A stretch of 41,431 nt of DNA, taken from JAAYVZ01 sp035384965 (lineage in GTDB: Bacteria > Acidobacteriota > Thermoanaerobaculia > Thermoanaerobaculales > Thermoanaerobaculaceae). Below the pieces are notes generated by a model, which saw only the letters and a program-made list of their open reading frames with translations, did no database searches and had not been told where the DNA came from. Position numbers and translations under genes: made by a program. The stretch's first letter is position 1, and the number at the start of each line of letters is the position of its first letter. The stretch is taken from assembly GCA_035384965.1 (NCBI GenBank), contig DAOOJE010000034.1:1-41431 (forward strand), in the 5' to 3' direction. Of this stretch, positions 8,348 through 18,561 are shown in pieces.

Positions 8348-9730
8348 TCAGTAGAGCGCCTCGACGTAGGTGGAGTCGTTGGTGGAGTTGTCGACGATCG
8401 CGGCGTATGCGACCACGGCGCCGCCCGAGGGCTCTATCGCCAGGGTCGCGCCAGCGACGTTGGTGGCAGTGAAGTCGCGGACCACCCGGTTGCGCTGGAT
8501 GTGGCTCCACGGCTTGAGGGTGTAGGTCTGCTCGCCAGCCGCGGTGCCGTCCGCCAGGGTCAGCGTCACCTTGACGGTGACCGTGGAGCGCGAGACGTTG
8601 GTGAGCCCGAGGTTGGTGCGGAACGCCGCGTTTTCCCGGATGTCCGTGATGCGCCGGGTGGAACCGCTGCCGATCGCGCTTTCGCGGCGCGTGGCCTGGG
8701 AGCCGAAGCCGTAGGTCTTGCTCCCCTCGCGCGTGTACGTCCGCGCGGTCACCGCAAGTTCCCGGTCGGCGCAGATGTGGATCGCGCCGGCGAGGCTGGA
8801 CTGGCCGAAGGTGCCGAGCACCACGTCAGGCAGTGTGAGGGATTGGCCGGCGGGCACGCTCCGGGTGACGGGTTCGACCTCGCCGTTGTCGCCGTCGCGG
8901 GGGAGCATGTACATGCGGATCGAGGCCGCTGCGGTGTCGCGGTTGAAGGCGACGAGGTCCGTCGCCCACTGCGAGCCGCCGGCGCCAGTCAGGTGGGCAG
9001 CGGTGGCGACCCAGTAGGAATACGAGCAGTACTGCGGCAACATCGATCCGAAGGCAGCCCCGCCTTTCAGCGTGCCGTTGTGGACGCCGAGGGCGTCGCG
9101 GGCGTCGGTGTCGAGCGGCCACACCGCCACGAGCCCCGGGCGGGAGGTCGAGATGCGCATCAGGCGGTCGCCAGCGATCGCCGCCTGGGTGCGGGCGATG
9201 CTCCACAGGCGGACCTCCTGCACCGCACCCTTCGGGGTGATGCGGTAGGAAGGATCGCTGCCGATGTTGAGCGGGACGCTGCTTTCGGTCAGAGGTCCGG
9301 CACCCATGTTGAACTCTCCGGCTGGCTCGCCGTCGATGTAGAACCTCTGCACGGTCCCGTCGTGCGTGACGGCGATATGGGTCCAGCGCAACAGGGGAAC
9401 GACGCCGGTGGAATCTCGCGACGAGCCCGAGCCCCGGGCGTAGAAGCGCAGGCGCTGGTCGCAGATGCCGAGCCAGTACGCCTCGGTGTAGCTCTTGCCG
9501 ACGTGCGAGACACAGTTGCGGCCGTCGGCGAGATACAACCACGCCTCGACGGTGATGGCCGTGGTTGGGTTGAGGGCGGGGGAGTGGGGGATCTCCACGT
9601 AGCCGTCGCCCGTTTCGGGGAAGACGAGAAACGACGTGCCGACCTGGGCGTTGGCTGTCGCTCCCAAAGCGAGAAGTAGCACGCCGGCTGCGAGCCGCCG
9701 GATGGCCGACAAGGTGACTTTCGCTCTCAT
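8348..9730 (-). CDS. Secreted LamG-domain protein with C-terminal two-lobed module
   Basis: 460 residues. The ATG at 9730 has GGAG (9736-9739) 5 bases upstream and gives a clear signal peptide ending near ATANAQ. Residues about 30-230 form a LamG/concanavalin-like domain (DGYVEIPHSPALNP, ITVEAWLYL, RWTHIAVTHDGT, VQEVRLWSIARTQ), a fold used for carbohydrate or protein binding. Residues about 238-460 form a two-lobed beta-rich module shared with genes at 18558 and 20806. Its signatures are QWATDLVAFN, ARTYTREGSKTYGFG, FRTNLGLTN and a terminal IVDNSTNDST. No catalytic residues are apparent; a surface adhesin or binding protein is most likely. It is divergent from the EfpL gene, with 117 bases between the start codons. 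Confidence 0.8.
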   Translation of the reverse strand: MRAKVTLSAIRRLAAGVLLLALGATANAQVGTSFLVFPETGDGYVEIPHSPALNPTTAITVEAWLYLADGRNCVSHVGKSYTEAYWLGICDQRLRFYARGSGSSRDSTGVVPLLRWTHIAVTHDGTVQRFYIDGEPAGEFNMGAGPLTESSVPLNIGSDPSYRITPKGAVQEVRLWSIARTQAAIAGDRLMRISTSRPGLVAVWPLDTDARDALGVHNGTLKGGAAFGSMLPQYCSYSYWVATAAHLTGAGGSQWATDLVAFNRDTAAASIRMYMLPRDGDNGEVEPVTRSVPAGQSLTLPDVVLGTFGQSSLAGAIHICADRELAVTARTYTREGSKTYGFGSQATRRESAIGSGSTRRITDIRENAAFRTNLGLTNVSRSTVTVKVTLTLADGTAAGEQTYTLKPWSHIQRNRVVRDFTATNVAGATLAIEPSGGAVVAYAAIVDNSTNDSTYVEALY

Positions 9731-9751
9731 GACAACTCCATGTTCCTTTTG

Positions 9752-9781
9752 TTGAAAGCCGCCCTTTATCGGGTCTATTCC
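9752..9781 (+). promoter_or_regulatory. Candidate promoter of the EfpL gene
   Basis: TTGAAA (9752-9757), an 18-base spacer and TATTCC (9776-9781) lie upstream of the GTG at 9848. The predicted leader is about 60 bases and contains the palindrome at 9809-9822. Confidence 0.35.
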
Positions 9782-9808
9782 TGGAGCCATGCCGGGGTTG
9801 TCCGGAAC

Positions 9809-9822
9809 ACCGCACGTGCGGT
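9809..9822. promoter_or_regulatory. Perfect 14-bp palindrome before the EfpL gene
   Basis: ACCGCACGTGCGGT is a perfect 14-base palindrome, partly nested in outer arms GGTTGT (9796-9801) and ACAACC (9823-9828). It ends 14 bases before the GGAGG of the EfpL gene and lies between the divergent LamG and EfpL starts. It could be an operator or a leader hairpin. Confidence 0.35.
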
Positions 9823-9847
9823 ACAACCTGGCACTCGGAGGTGGCTG

Positions 9848-10414
9848 GTGGTGAACGTCACGGAGTTGGGGCGCGGCGACATCGTGGTGCTGGACGGGGA
9901 CCCGTGGCAGGTGACCGAAGTGTCGTCGCAGACGCCGTCGGCGCGCGGCGCCAGCCTGCTGGTCAAGGCCAAGCTCCGGAACCTCCGCAGCGGCCAGGGT
10001 CTGCAAAAGACCTGGCGCGGCGGCGAGATGGTCGAGACGGCGGAGGTGGGCAAGCGCGCCGTGCAGTTCCTCTACCGCCAGGGCGACGACTTCATGTTTA
10101 TGGACCTCGAGAGTTTCGAGCAGGTCACGCTGGACGTCGAGCTCGTCGGCGACTCGGCCGGGTACCTGCTCGAGAACCAGGAGCTGCACACGGTGCTGTT
10201 CGGGGAGCGGGTGATCGCGCTCGAGCTGCCGACCACGGTCGTGCTGGTCGTCACCGACACCGCACCCGCCCTCAAGGGCGCCACGGCACAGGCCCAGCTC
10301 AAGCCCGCCAGGCTCGAAACCGGCATCGAGATCCTGGTCCCTCCGTACATCGAGACGGGCGAGCGGGTGCGCGTCGACACGCGGGACGGCCGCTTCGTCG
10401 AGCGCGCGAAGTGA
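9848..10414 (+). CDS. efpL: EF-P family translation factor, EfpL (YeiP)-like
   Basis: 188 residues with the three-domain EF-P fold, acting at the ribosomal E/P site to relieve stalling at polyproline and related motifs. The loop that points at the peptidyl-transferase centre reads TPSARGAS with Arg33 at the tip, as in E. coli YeiP/EfpL (SPTARGAA), not the PGKGQA-type loop with modified Lys34 of canonical EF-P. The C-terminal part (IALELPTTVVLVV, TAPALKGATAQAQ, KPARLETG) also resembles YeiP more than EF-P. The GTG at 9848 follows GGAGG (9837-9841) by 6 bases and puts the loop arginine at position 33, as in E. coli; the GTG at 9851 is the alternative. It is the first gene of a plus-strand block that continues into the mevalonate genes after 212 bases. 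Confidence 0.88.
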   Translation: MVNVTELGRGDIVVLDGDPWQVTEVSSQTPSARGASLLVKAKLRNLRSGQGLQKTWRGGEMVETAEVGKRAVQFLYRQGDDFMFMDLESFEQVTLDVELVGDSAGYLLENQELHTVLFGERVIALELPTTVVLVVTDTAPALKGATAQAQLKPARLETGIEILVPPYIETGERVRVDTRDGRFVERAK

Positions 10415-10626
10415 GGCAGTTGCCGGTTCGTGCTCGCAGGCTTACGGTTCCCCCGCCCCTCTCGCTCCGGCCCTCGACCGGCCCCCGGTCCGCAACACCA
10501 ACGACCACGCCGGGGGCCGGGCAGGCCTGTCGTGCGGGAGTGGGCGGGAAGCTCGACGCGTTGCCGACGTTGTAAGCAGCGTGAGAGGCGCGACCCGTCC
10601 CGGTGGTACTGGGTGATCCGTTGACC

Positions 10627-11625
10627 ATGCATGCGGCGATCGCGGTGGCCCATCCCAACGTGGCCTTGGTCAAGTACTGGGGCAAGCGGGACAGGGTGCT
10701 CAACCTGCCGGCGGTGGGGTCCATTTCGGTGACGCTGGCCGGGCTTTCGACGGTCACGAGGGTGTGCTTCGACGGCACTCTGGAGCGTGACGAGGTGATC
10801 GTCGAGGGCCTGCCGGGCGGCGAGGCAGGTGCGCGCGTTGCGGCGTTCCTTGACCTCGTGCGCGGCATGGCAGGCGTCGACGCGCACGCCCGCGTCGAGA
10901 GCCGCAACGACTTCCCGACCGGCGCCGGCCTCGCCAGCTCGGCTTCGGCGTTCGCCGCGCTGGCGCTGGCAGCGACACGGGCGGCCGGCCTCAAACTTTC
11001 CCGGCGTGAACTCTCGATCCTCGCCAGGCGGGGTTCGGGCTCGGCCGCGCGGTCGGTCTTTGGCGGGTTCGTGGAGTGGCATCGAGGCGAGCGAGGCGAC
11101 GGGCTAGACGCCTTTGCCGAGCAGCTCCTGCCCGAGGACGCCTGGCCGCTGGTCGTGCTCGTGGCGGTGACGTCGCAGATGCCCAAGCCGGTGGGCTCCA
11201 CCGAGGGCATGGAACTGTCGCGCCTGACCTCGCCGTTCTGGCCGGCGTGGGTGGAGAGCGCCCCTGCCATGCTGGCCGCGATGCGGGAGGCAATTGCCGC
11301 GCGTGACCTCGCACGCGTCGGCGAGCTGGCCGAGCACTCGTGCCTGGCCATGCACGCCGTGGCGATGTCGGCCCGACCCGGCCTCGTGTACTGGAACGCC
11401 GCGACAGTGGCGGCGATGCACGCGGTGCGGGAGCTGCGGCGGGCCGGGGTCGAGGCGTACTTCACGGTCGACGCGGGGCCGCAGGTGAAGGTGCTTGCCG
11501 CTCCCGGCGACGCGGGCCGGGTGCGGGAGGTGCTCGGCGCGGTGCCGGGGGTGGAACGTGTAATCGACAGCGGTCCGGGTCCCGAGGCGCGCCTCTACGA
11601 TGAGGCCCGCCTAGGTCGCACATGA
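10627..11625 (+). CDS. mvaD: Diphosphomevalonate decarboxylase
   Basis: 332-residue GHMP-superfamily enzyme that converts mevalonate diphosphate and ATP to isopentenyl diphosphate, CO2, ADP and phosphate. Diagnostic segments are the N-terminal AHPNVALVKYWGKRD, the glycine-rich ATP loop FPTGAGLASSASAFAALA, GSGSAARSVFGGFVEW with the serine cluster, KPVGSTEGM, and FTVDAGPQVKVL near the C-terminus. Length is normal for the family. The ATG at 10627 is chosen because it gives the usual short lead into AHPN; an in-frame GTG at 10603 is possible and neither has a strong ribosome site. The stop overlaps the ATG of the next gene by 4 bases (ATGA), indicating translational coupling. The 212-base gap before it holds no gene I recognise. 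Confidence 0.93.
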   Translation: MHAAIAVAHPNVALVKYWGKRDRVLNLPAVGSISVTLAGLSTVTRVCFDGTLERDEVIVEGLPGGEAGARVAAFLDLVRGMAGVDAHARVESRNDFPTGAGLASSASAFAALALAATRAAGLKLSRRELSILARRGSGSAARSVFGGFVEWHRGERGDGLDAFAEQLLPEDAWPLVVLVAVTSQMPKPVGSTEGMELSRLTSPFWPAWVESAPAMLAAMREAIAARDLARVGELAEHSCLAMHAVAMSARPGLVYWNAATVAAMHAVRELRRAGVEAYFTVDAGPQVKVLAAPGDAGRVREVLGAVPGVERVIDSGPGPEARLYDEARLGRT

Positions 11626-12728
11626 ACACGGAGCGCTGGATCGCGGCCTCGGCGCCCGGCAAGGCCGTGCTGCTGGGAGAGTACGCGGTGCTGGAGGGCG
11701 CGCCGGCCCTGGTGATGGCGGTGCCGGTCCGGGCGGTCGTGAAGGTGCGCGCGACCGGCGACCGCCTTTGCACGCTGGAGGCCCCCGACCTCGGCGTGCG
11801 CGGGCAGCGGTTCCACTTCGACCGCACCCGCGTGCGGTGGGTGCCACGGCCGGCTCCGCCGGTCGCCGCCCGGTTGCGGGTGCTGGGCGCGGTCCTCTCG
11901 GACCAGCAGTTGCGGGCGCCCGGAGGGGTCGGGTCGTGCGCCATCGAGACCGACACGCGGGCGTTCGTGTCGCCAGCCGGGGTCAAGTTCGGTTTCGGCT
12001 CCTCGGCCGCCGTCGCTGCGGCGGCTTGGGCGGCGCTGACCGCGCTCGCAGACGGCCGCCCGCCGTCCCCCGCGGCGGTGCTGGCGGCCGTGCTGGAGGC
12101 CCACCGCGCGGCCCAGCGGGGGGCCGGCAGCGGTGTGGACGTGGCCGCTTCCTGCCTCGGCGGTGTGCTCGAGTACCGCCTCGAGGGGCGAGGAAGGCGC
12201 CGGCGGCTCGAGTGCCGCCGCGTTGCCTGGCCCGAGAGGCTGCGCATCGTCGCGATCCACACCGGCGAGGCGGCGAGCACACCGGAGTTCGTGCGGCTGG
12301 TCCGCGAGCTGGCCCGGCGGGATCGGACCGCGTACCGGGAGCTGATGTCCGCTCTCGCGGAGCTCGCGCGTGCCGGGTGCGCAGCAGTGCAGCACGGCGA
12401 CATGCAAGCTTTGCTGGCGACCTCGCGGGCGTACTGCGGGCTCATGGGCGAGCTGGGAAGGCGCAGCGGCGCGGACATCCTCTCGGCCGCGCACCTCCGG
12501 GTGCAGGCGCTCGTGGAGCGGGAAGGTGCCGCCTACAAGCCCTCGGGCGCCGGCGGCGGCGACTTCGGGGTGGCGCTCACCGAGCACGAGGCCGTGGCGG
12601 CGCGGGTCCGCGCCGCCGCCGCCGCCGCGGGCCTGTCCGCCATGGACCTCGTGCCCGACCCGCGAGGCGTCGAGGTCGCCCTTCCGCGGCCTGCCGACGA
12701 GAGGCCGGAAGGGGTCGTGGGTGGGTAG
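11622..12728 (+). CDS. mvaK2: Phosphomevalonate kinase (GHMP family)
   Basis: 368 residues; phosphorylates mevalonate-5-phosphate to the diphosphate with ATP. GHMP motifs are clear: SAPGKAVLLGEYAVLEG at residues 10-26, KFGFGSSAAVAAAAW near 125, a GAGSGVDVAASCLGG segment near 167, and the C-terminal KPSGAGGGDFGVAL near 306. EYAVLEG rather than the EHAVVYG of mevalonate kinases, together with KPSGAGGGD, points to phosphomevalonate kinase. Its position between mvaD and a mevalonate kinase domain supports this, since that step would otherwise be missing. It overlaps mvaD by 4 bases. Confidence 0.87.
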   Translation: MNTERWIAASAPGKAVLLGEYAVLEGAPALVMAVPVRAVVKVRATGDRLCTLEAPDLGVRGQRFHFDRTRVRWVPRPAPPVAARLRVLGAVLSDQQLRAPGGVGSCAIETDTRAFVSPAGVKFGFGSSAAVAAAAWAALTALADGRPPSPAAVLAAVLEAHRAAQRGAGSGVDVAASCLGGVLEYRLEGRGRRRRLECRRVAWPERLRIVAIHTGEAASTPEFVRLVRELARRDRTAYRELMSALAELARAGCAAVQHGDMQALLATSRAYCGLMGELGRRSGADILSAAHLRVQALVEREGAAYKPSGAGGGDFGVALTEHEAVAARVRAAAAAAGLSAMDLVPDPRGVEVALPRPADERPEGVVGG

Positions 12729-12833
12729 TGGCTGGTGGCTGGTTCGACTGCTGGCCGAAGTCTGGCTCTGGCCGTTGCGCGCGTTCGAGCCTACGAGGCT
12801 CGACGCTTGAACGGGTGGGTGGGGAGTGACCCG

Positions 12834-15065
<2,232 letters not shown>

Positions 15066-15069
15066 GACG

Positions 15070-15621
15070 ATGACGCACGAACACGCCGAGGTTTCCTTCG
15101 CCGACGAGCCGCTCATCCTCGTGGACGAGCACGACCGCGAGATCGGGTTCGCCAGCAAGCAGCGCTGCCACGAAGGGGAGGGTCTGCTCCACCGCGCCTT
15201 TTCGGTCTTTCTCTTCGACCCCGCTGGCCGCCTGCTGCTGCAGCAGCGAGCAAACAGCAAGCCGCTCTGGCCGGGGTACTGGGCGAACAGCTGCTGCAGC
15301 CACCCCCGGCGCGGCGAGACCGTGGAAGAGGCGGCGCACCGGCGCCTCGGCGAGGAGCTCGGCGTGGCGGCAAAACTCGAGGTGCTGTTTTCGTTCACCT
15401 ATCACGCGCGGTATCGGGACCTCGGCAGCGAGCGGGAGCTGTGCTGGGTGCTGGCCGGCCCGCTTTCCGGCGAGCTTCGCCCCAACCCGAACGAGGTGGC
15501 CGCGTGGCGGTTTGTCTCTGTGGACGAGCTGGATGCGGAGCTGGCGACACGACCCGACCTCTACTCCCCGTGGCTGCACCTCGAGTGGCCGCGGGTCAAG
15601 GCGCTCCGCGCATCGACCTGA
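15070..15621 (+). CDS. idi: Isopentenyl-diphosphate delta-isomerase, type I
   Basis: 183-residue Nudix-superfamily isomerase that interconverts IPP and DMAPP using a divalent metal. Motifs: LLHRAFSVFLFD; the catalytic-cysteine segment WANSCCSHPRRGE; a Nudix-like box GETVEEAAHRRLGEELG; and the acidic SERELCWVL segment with the second catalytic Glu. Size matches bacterial and eukaryotic type I enzymes. It starts 4 bases after the fusion gene and is almost certainly co-transcribed, closing the route from HMG-CoA to both C5 isoprenoid units. Confidence 0.95.
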   Translation: MTHEHAEVSFADEPLILVDEHDREIGFASKQRCHEGEGLLHRAFSVFLFDPAGRLLLQQRANSKPLWPGYWANSCCSHPRRGETVEEAAHRRLGEELGVAAKLEVLFSFTYHARYRDLGSERELCWVLAGPLSGELRPNPNEVAAWRFVSVDELDAELATRPDLYSPWLHLEWPRVKALRAST

Positions 15622-15640
15622 CGGGATGGGGTGCTACGCT
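15613..15640 (+). promoter_or_regulatory. Candidate promoter inside idi for the rRNA methyltransferase gene
   Basis: TCGACC (15613-15618), a 16-base spacer and TACGCT (15635-15640) are followed, after exactly 6 bases, by the GTG at 15647. The arrangement predicts a leaderless transcript. Confidence 0.4.
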
Positions 15641-15646
15641 GCACCC

Positions 15647-17086
15647 GTGGGTACGGGAGAGAGGCGGCAGAAGGACAGGCCGGGGCCCCGCCGCGGCGCG
15701 CCGCCCGTGCGGCCCGGCGGCCCCCGGCGCCCGGCGACGGGCAAACGCGCGGAGGTAGTGATCGCGCGGCTCGACGAGGATGGCCTCGGGGTCGCGCAGC
15801 TGGGGGGCCTCGACCTGCGGGTGCCGCTGGCGTTGCCCGGCGAGCGGGTCGAGGTCGACCTCGGGCGGCGGGGGGCCGGCGCCGCCTACGGCAGGCTCGA
15901 GCGCGTGCTCCTGCCCTCCCCCCACCGGGTGCCTTCCCTCTGCCGGCACGCCGGGAGCTGCGTCGGCTGCCCGCTCATCGCGATGGCCTACCCCGCGCAG
16001 CTCGCCCTCAAGCGCGACCGCGTGCGCGACGCGATCGGCCGCTATTCGCGCCTGGCCGGAGCGGCGATCCACGAGGTGTGGGGGGCACCCGAGCCGCTCG
16101 GGTACCGGGCCACTGCCAAGCTTTCGGTGGCCCGCTCCCGCGCCGGCCTCGTGGTGGGGATGAACCGCCCGGGTTCGCGGCTGGTCGTGGACACCTCCAG
16201 CTGCCCCGTGCACCATCCGCTGGTCAACGCGGTGGCCGCCGCGGTGCGGGCGGAGGTCGCGCGGCTGCGGCTCGAAGTGTTCGACCCCGAGACCGAGCGG
16301 GGGCTGCTCCGCTTTCTCGTCGTCAAGGTCTCGCCGGCCAGGCGCTCGGCCATGGTGCTGCTCGTGGTGTCGAGGCGTGAGGTGGGCCTGCTCGCGCGGC
16401 TCGCCAAGGGCATCGAAGCGCGGGTGCCGGAGGTGGTCTCGGTGTTCGGCAGCGTCAACACCTCGGACAGCGGGATGGTGCTCGGCCGCGAGACGTTTCG
16501 ACTCCTCGGGGCGCCCGATCTCTTCGACCAGGTGGGGGAGGTGCGGCTGCGCATCTCGCCGCTTTCGTTCTTCCAGGTGAACCACGCGCAGGCGGCGCGG
16601 ATCTACGCCCGGGTGCGGGATTGGGCGGCGCTCGGCCCGGCCGATACGGCGCTCGACCTGTACTGCGGGATCGGGCCGATCGCGCTGCACCTCGCGCGCG
16701 ACGCGGGCCGCGTCGCCGGCATCGAGATCGTGCCGGACGCGGTGCGCGACGCCCGCGCCAGCGCCGAGGCGAACCGGCTCGGCAACTGCTCGTTCAGGGC
16801 CGGCGATGCGGTCGAGCTGCTGCGCTCCGTGGCGGCTCGCCTCGGGCGGCCCGCTGTGGCGGTGGTGAACCCGCCGCGGGCAGGGTGCGAGCCGGGGGTG
16901 CTGGTGGCGCTGGCCGGGCTGCGGCCTCGGACGCTCCTGTACGTGTCCTGCCACCCCGACACGCTGGCGCGCGACCTCGACCTCCTGGCGGGCCAGGGCT
17001 TCCGGACCGCTGAAGTGCAGCCGGTGGACATGTTCCCCGAGACCGCCCACGTGGAGGCCGTGGCGCGCCTGGAGCCCGCCGGCTGA
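15647..17086 (+). CDS. rlmD: 23S rRNA (uracil-5-)-methyltransferase, RlmD/TrmA family with Fe-S cluster
   Basis: 479 residues; SAM-dependent methylation of a uridine in 23S rRNA is expected. After a basic, Gly/Pro-rich leader of about 30 residues comes a TRAM RNA-binding domain (VVIARLDEDGLGVAQLGG). Next is the [4Fe-4S] cysteine set CRHAGSCVGC (C-x5-C-x2-C), with a fourth Cys in SSCPVHH. The Rossmann methyltransferase part has LDLYCGIGPIALHLA for SAM, VVNPPRAGCEPG, and the nucleophile-bearing YVSCHPDTLARDL. The cluster cysteines favour RlmD/RlmC over TrmA; the exact rRNA position cannot be decided. The start is uncertain: an ATG at 15626 adds 7 residues, but GTG 15647 sits 6 bases after a -10-like TACGCT. 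It follows idi within 25 bases but has no metabolic link to it. Confidence 0.9.
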   Translation: MGTGERRQKDRPGPRRGAPPVRPGGPRRPATGKRAEVVIARLDEDGLGVAQLGGLDLRVPLALPGERVEVDLGRRGAGAAYGRLERVLLPSPHRVPSLCRHAGSCVGCPLIAMAYPAQLALKRDRVRDAIGRYSRLAGAAIHEVWGAPEPLGYRATAKLSVARSRAGLVVGMNRPGSRLVVDTSSCPVHHPLVNAVAAAVRAEVARLRLEVFDPETERGLLRFLVVKVSPARRSAMVLLVVSRREVGLLARLAKGIEARVPEVVSVFGSVNTSDSGMVLGRETFRLLGAPDLFDQVGEVRLRISPLSFFQVNHAQAARIYARVRDWAALGPADTALDLYCGIGPIALHLARDAGRVAGIEIVPDAVRDARASAEANRLGNCSFRAGDAVELLRSVAARLGRPAVAVVNPPRAGCEPGVLVALAGLRPRTLLYVSCHPDTLARDLDLLAGQGFRTAEVQPVDMFPETAHVEAVARLEPAG

Positions 17087-17139
17087 CCCCGCGTGCGCCG
17101 GCCGCTGCGGCAGGCTGCTCCATGCCGGGCGAGTCGACG

Positions 17140-18561
17140 CTACCGAGCCTTCCAGACGTGGACGAGCGGCTTGACCCCGTCGGCGAAGCGCTCGAGGACG
17201 AAGAGATGACCGCGGGCGCGGTCGTACCCGACGTCGGCGATCCGGTGGCGGCGCTGGGCTCCTCGGCCCAGCACCTCGGCCTCGGGGGGCGGGTCGGGCA
17301 GGAACAGCCAGGGATCGAGATCGAGATGGGCGTAGGGCTGGGGCTCGCGGGCCTGCAGCTCGCCCCGGGCAACGCGCGCGAAATCGTCCGGGTCGTAGAA
17401 GATCAGCCGGGCGTTCATGGCCGAACTCCAGAAACCGCGGGCACTGGTGTGCTCGGCGCACTCGCGCACGAGCTCGGGGGGGCACCGAGAGCCGTCGGCG
17501 CGGAAGCAGATGGGCTGGCCGCCGGGATCGGGCTCCACGCACGGGGTACCGGTCGAGGTGGGATCCGCCCACCCGTACCACCAGTACGCGCCGATGCCCT
17601 TGGTGCCGGCGAACACGACCGCCGACCTGCCGGAAAGGGAGGTGATCCAGGCGGCGCCTTCCCACTCGTCGGCGCCCTGGTAGCCGGCGAGGCTGCCGGA
17701 TCCCCCCGGTACCGCCCCGTCGAGCGTCGAGTCGTACTGGAGGAGGGTGACGACGCTGAGGCGAGTTCCGGGCGGCGGCGGGTTGCCCGACAGCCAGGGG
17801 GCATAGGCGTGCAGGGACGGCCCCATGCCGGACCAGCCGCCGTCGCGGAACCGTCCGGCGCCGAGCCGGCGCCCCCCGACGGAAGCGGCGGCCCACGCGT
17901 CCGGGATTTCGAGGAGGTAGCCGTTGACCGTGTACGGCGAGAGGTCTCCGAGCCACCACGCTCCTTGCGTGGCGGGCGACGCGAGCGTGAGGTCGCACCA
18001 GCCGTGGCCGGGGATGCGGGACTGTGCCTCCTCCTGGAAATGCTGTCCCCAGGCCATGTGCAGCTTCTCGCCGGTCTGCACGTCGGAGAGCACGCACAGG
18101 CCGACGCGGGGCAGCTCGGTGAACGCCGTGAAGAGACTGCCCCGCACGTCGGCAAACGGTTGCAGCGTGGCAGCCGTGGGCAGCTCGTCGAGGTGCTTGC
18201 CGGGGGAGACGACCGGCGCCGGGATCGAGATCTCGGAGACCAGGTTGACCTGGTCGAGGCCAGTGCCGACGAGTGAGCCCGGGAAGCCGTCGCTGTCGCC
18301 ACCGGGGTCGCCGTCCGGCCGGTACGCGAGCGCCTCCCCGCCGTACTCCCACGTGGCCTGCTCTGGCGCGCCGGAAGCCCGATCTGGGAGCCGGAAGGCC
18401 CCCACGTACTGGAGATCCGAGGGCTGCAGCCGCGCGCCCGGAACCGTCGCGCGCCCGAGGTGTCGCCGTGCCACTCGCCGCGCGGTGCTCGCATCCGGTG
18501 CCTCCTGGGCTACGGCGGCGGCGAGGATCACGGCTGCGAGCCCGAGGTGCGCTCTCGTCAT
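17140..18561 (-). CDS. Secreted protein of unknown function
   Basis: 473 residues with a short signal peptide (MTRAHLGLAAVILAAAVAQ). I do not recognise the family. The mature part starts with LQPSDLQYVGAFRLPD and is rich in Trp, Gly and Asp (AWWLGDLSPYTVNGYLLEIP, YWWYGWADPTSTGTPCVEPD). It has several cysteines suited to disulphides and a C-terminal segment (IADVGYDRARGHLFVLERF) that resembles beta-propeller blades; an extracellular propeller-like protein is only a guess. Its ATG overlaps the stop of the upstream SGNH-like gene by 4 bases (ATGA), so the two are translationally coupled and probably act together. It ends 53 bases from the convergent RlmD gene. Confidence 0.75.
   Translation of the reverse strand: MTRAHLGLAAVILAAAVAQEAPDASTARRVARRHLGRATVPGARLQPSDLQYVGAFRLPDRASGAPEQATWEYGGEALAYRPDGDPGGDSDGFPGSLVGTGLDQVNLVSEISIPAPVVSPGKHLDELPTAATLQPFADVRGSLFTAFTELPRVGLCVLSDVQTGEKLHMAWGQHFQEEAQSRIPGHGWCDLTLASPATQGAWWLGDLSPYTVNGYLLEIPDAWAAASVGGRRLGAGRFRDGGWSGMGPSLHAYAPWLSGNPPPPGTRLSVVTLLQYDSTLDGAVPGGSGSLAGYQGADEWEGAAWITSLSGRSAVVFAGTKGIGAYWWYGWADPTSTGTPCVEPDPGGQPICFRADGSRCPPELVRECAEHTSARGFWSSAMNARLIFYDPDDFARVARGELQAREPQPYAHLDLDPWLFLPDPPPEAEVLGRGAQRRHRIADVGYDRARGHLFVLERFADGVKPLVHVWKAR

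Noticed and set aside
10415..10626. Small gene or RNA between the EfpL gene and mvaD
   Set aside because: No frame with a ribosome site and family signal, no tRNA-like fold and no convincing terminator; left unassigned.
12735..12833. Longer start for the HMG-CoA reductase/kinase fusion
   Set aside because: The added residues are not family-like, and ATG 12834 has GGGGAG at good spacing and gives the usual reductase N-terminus.
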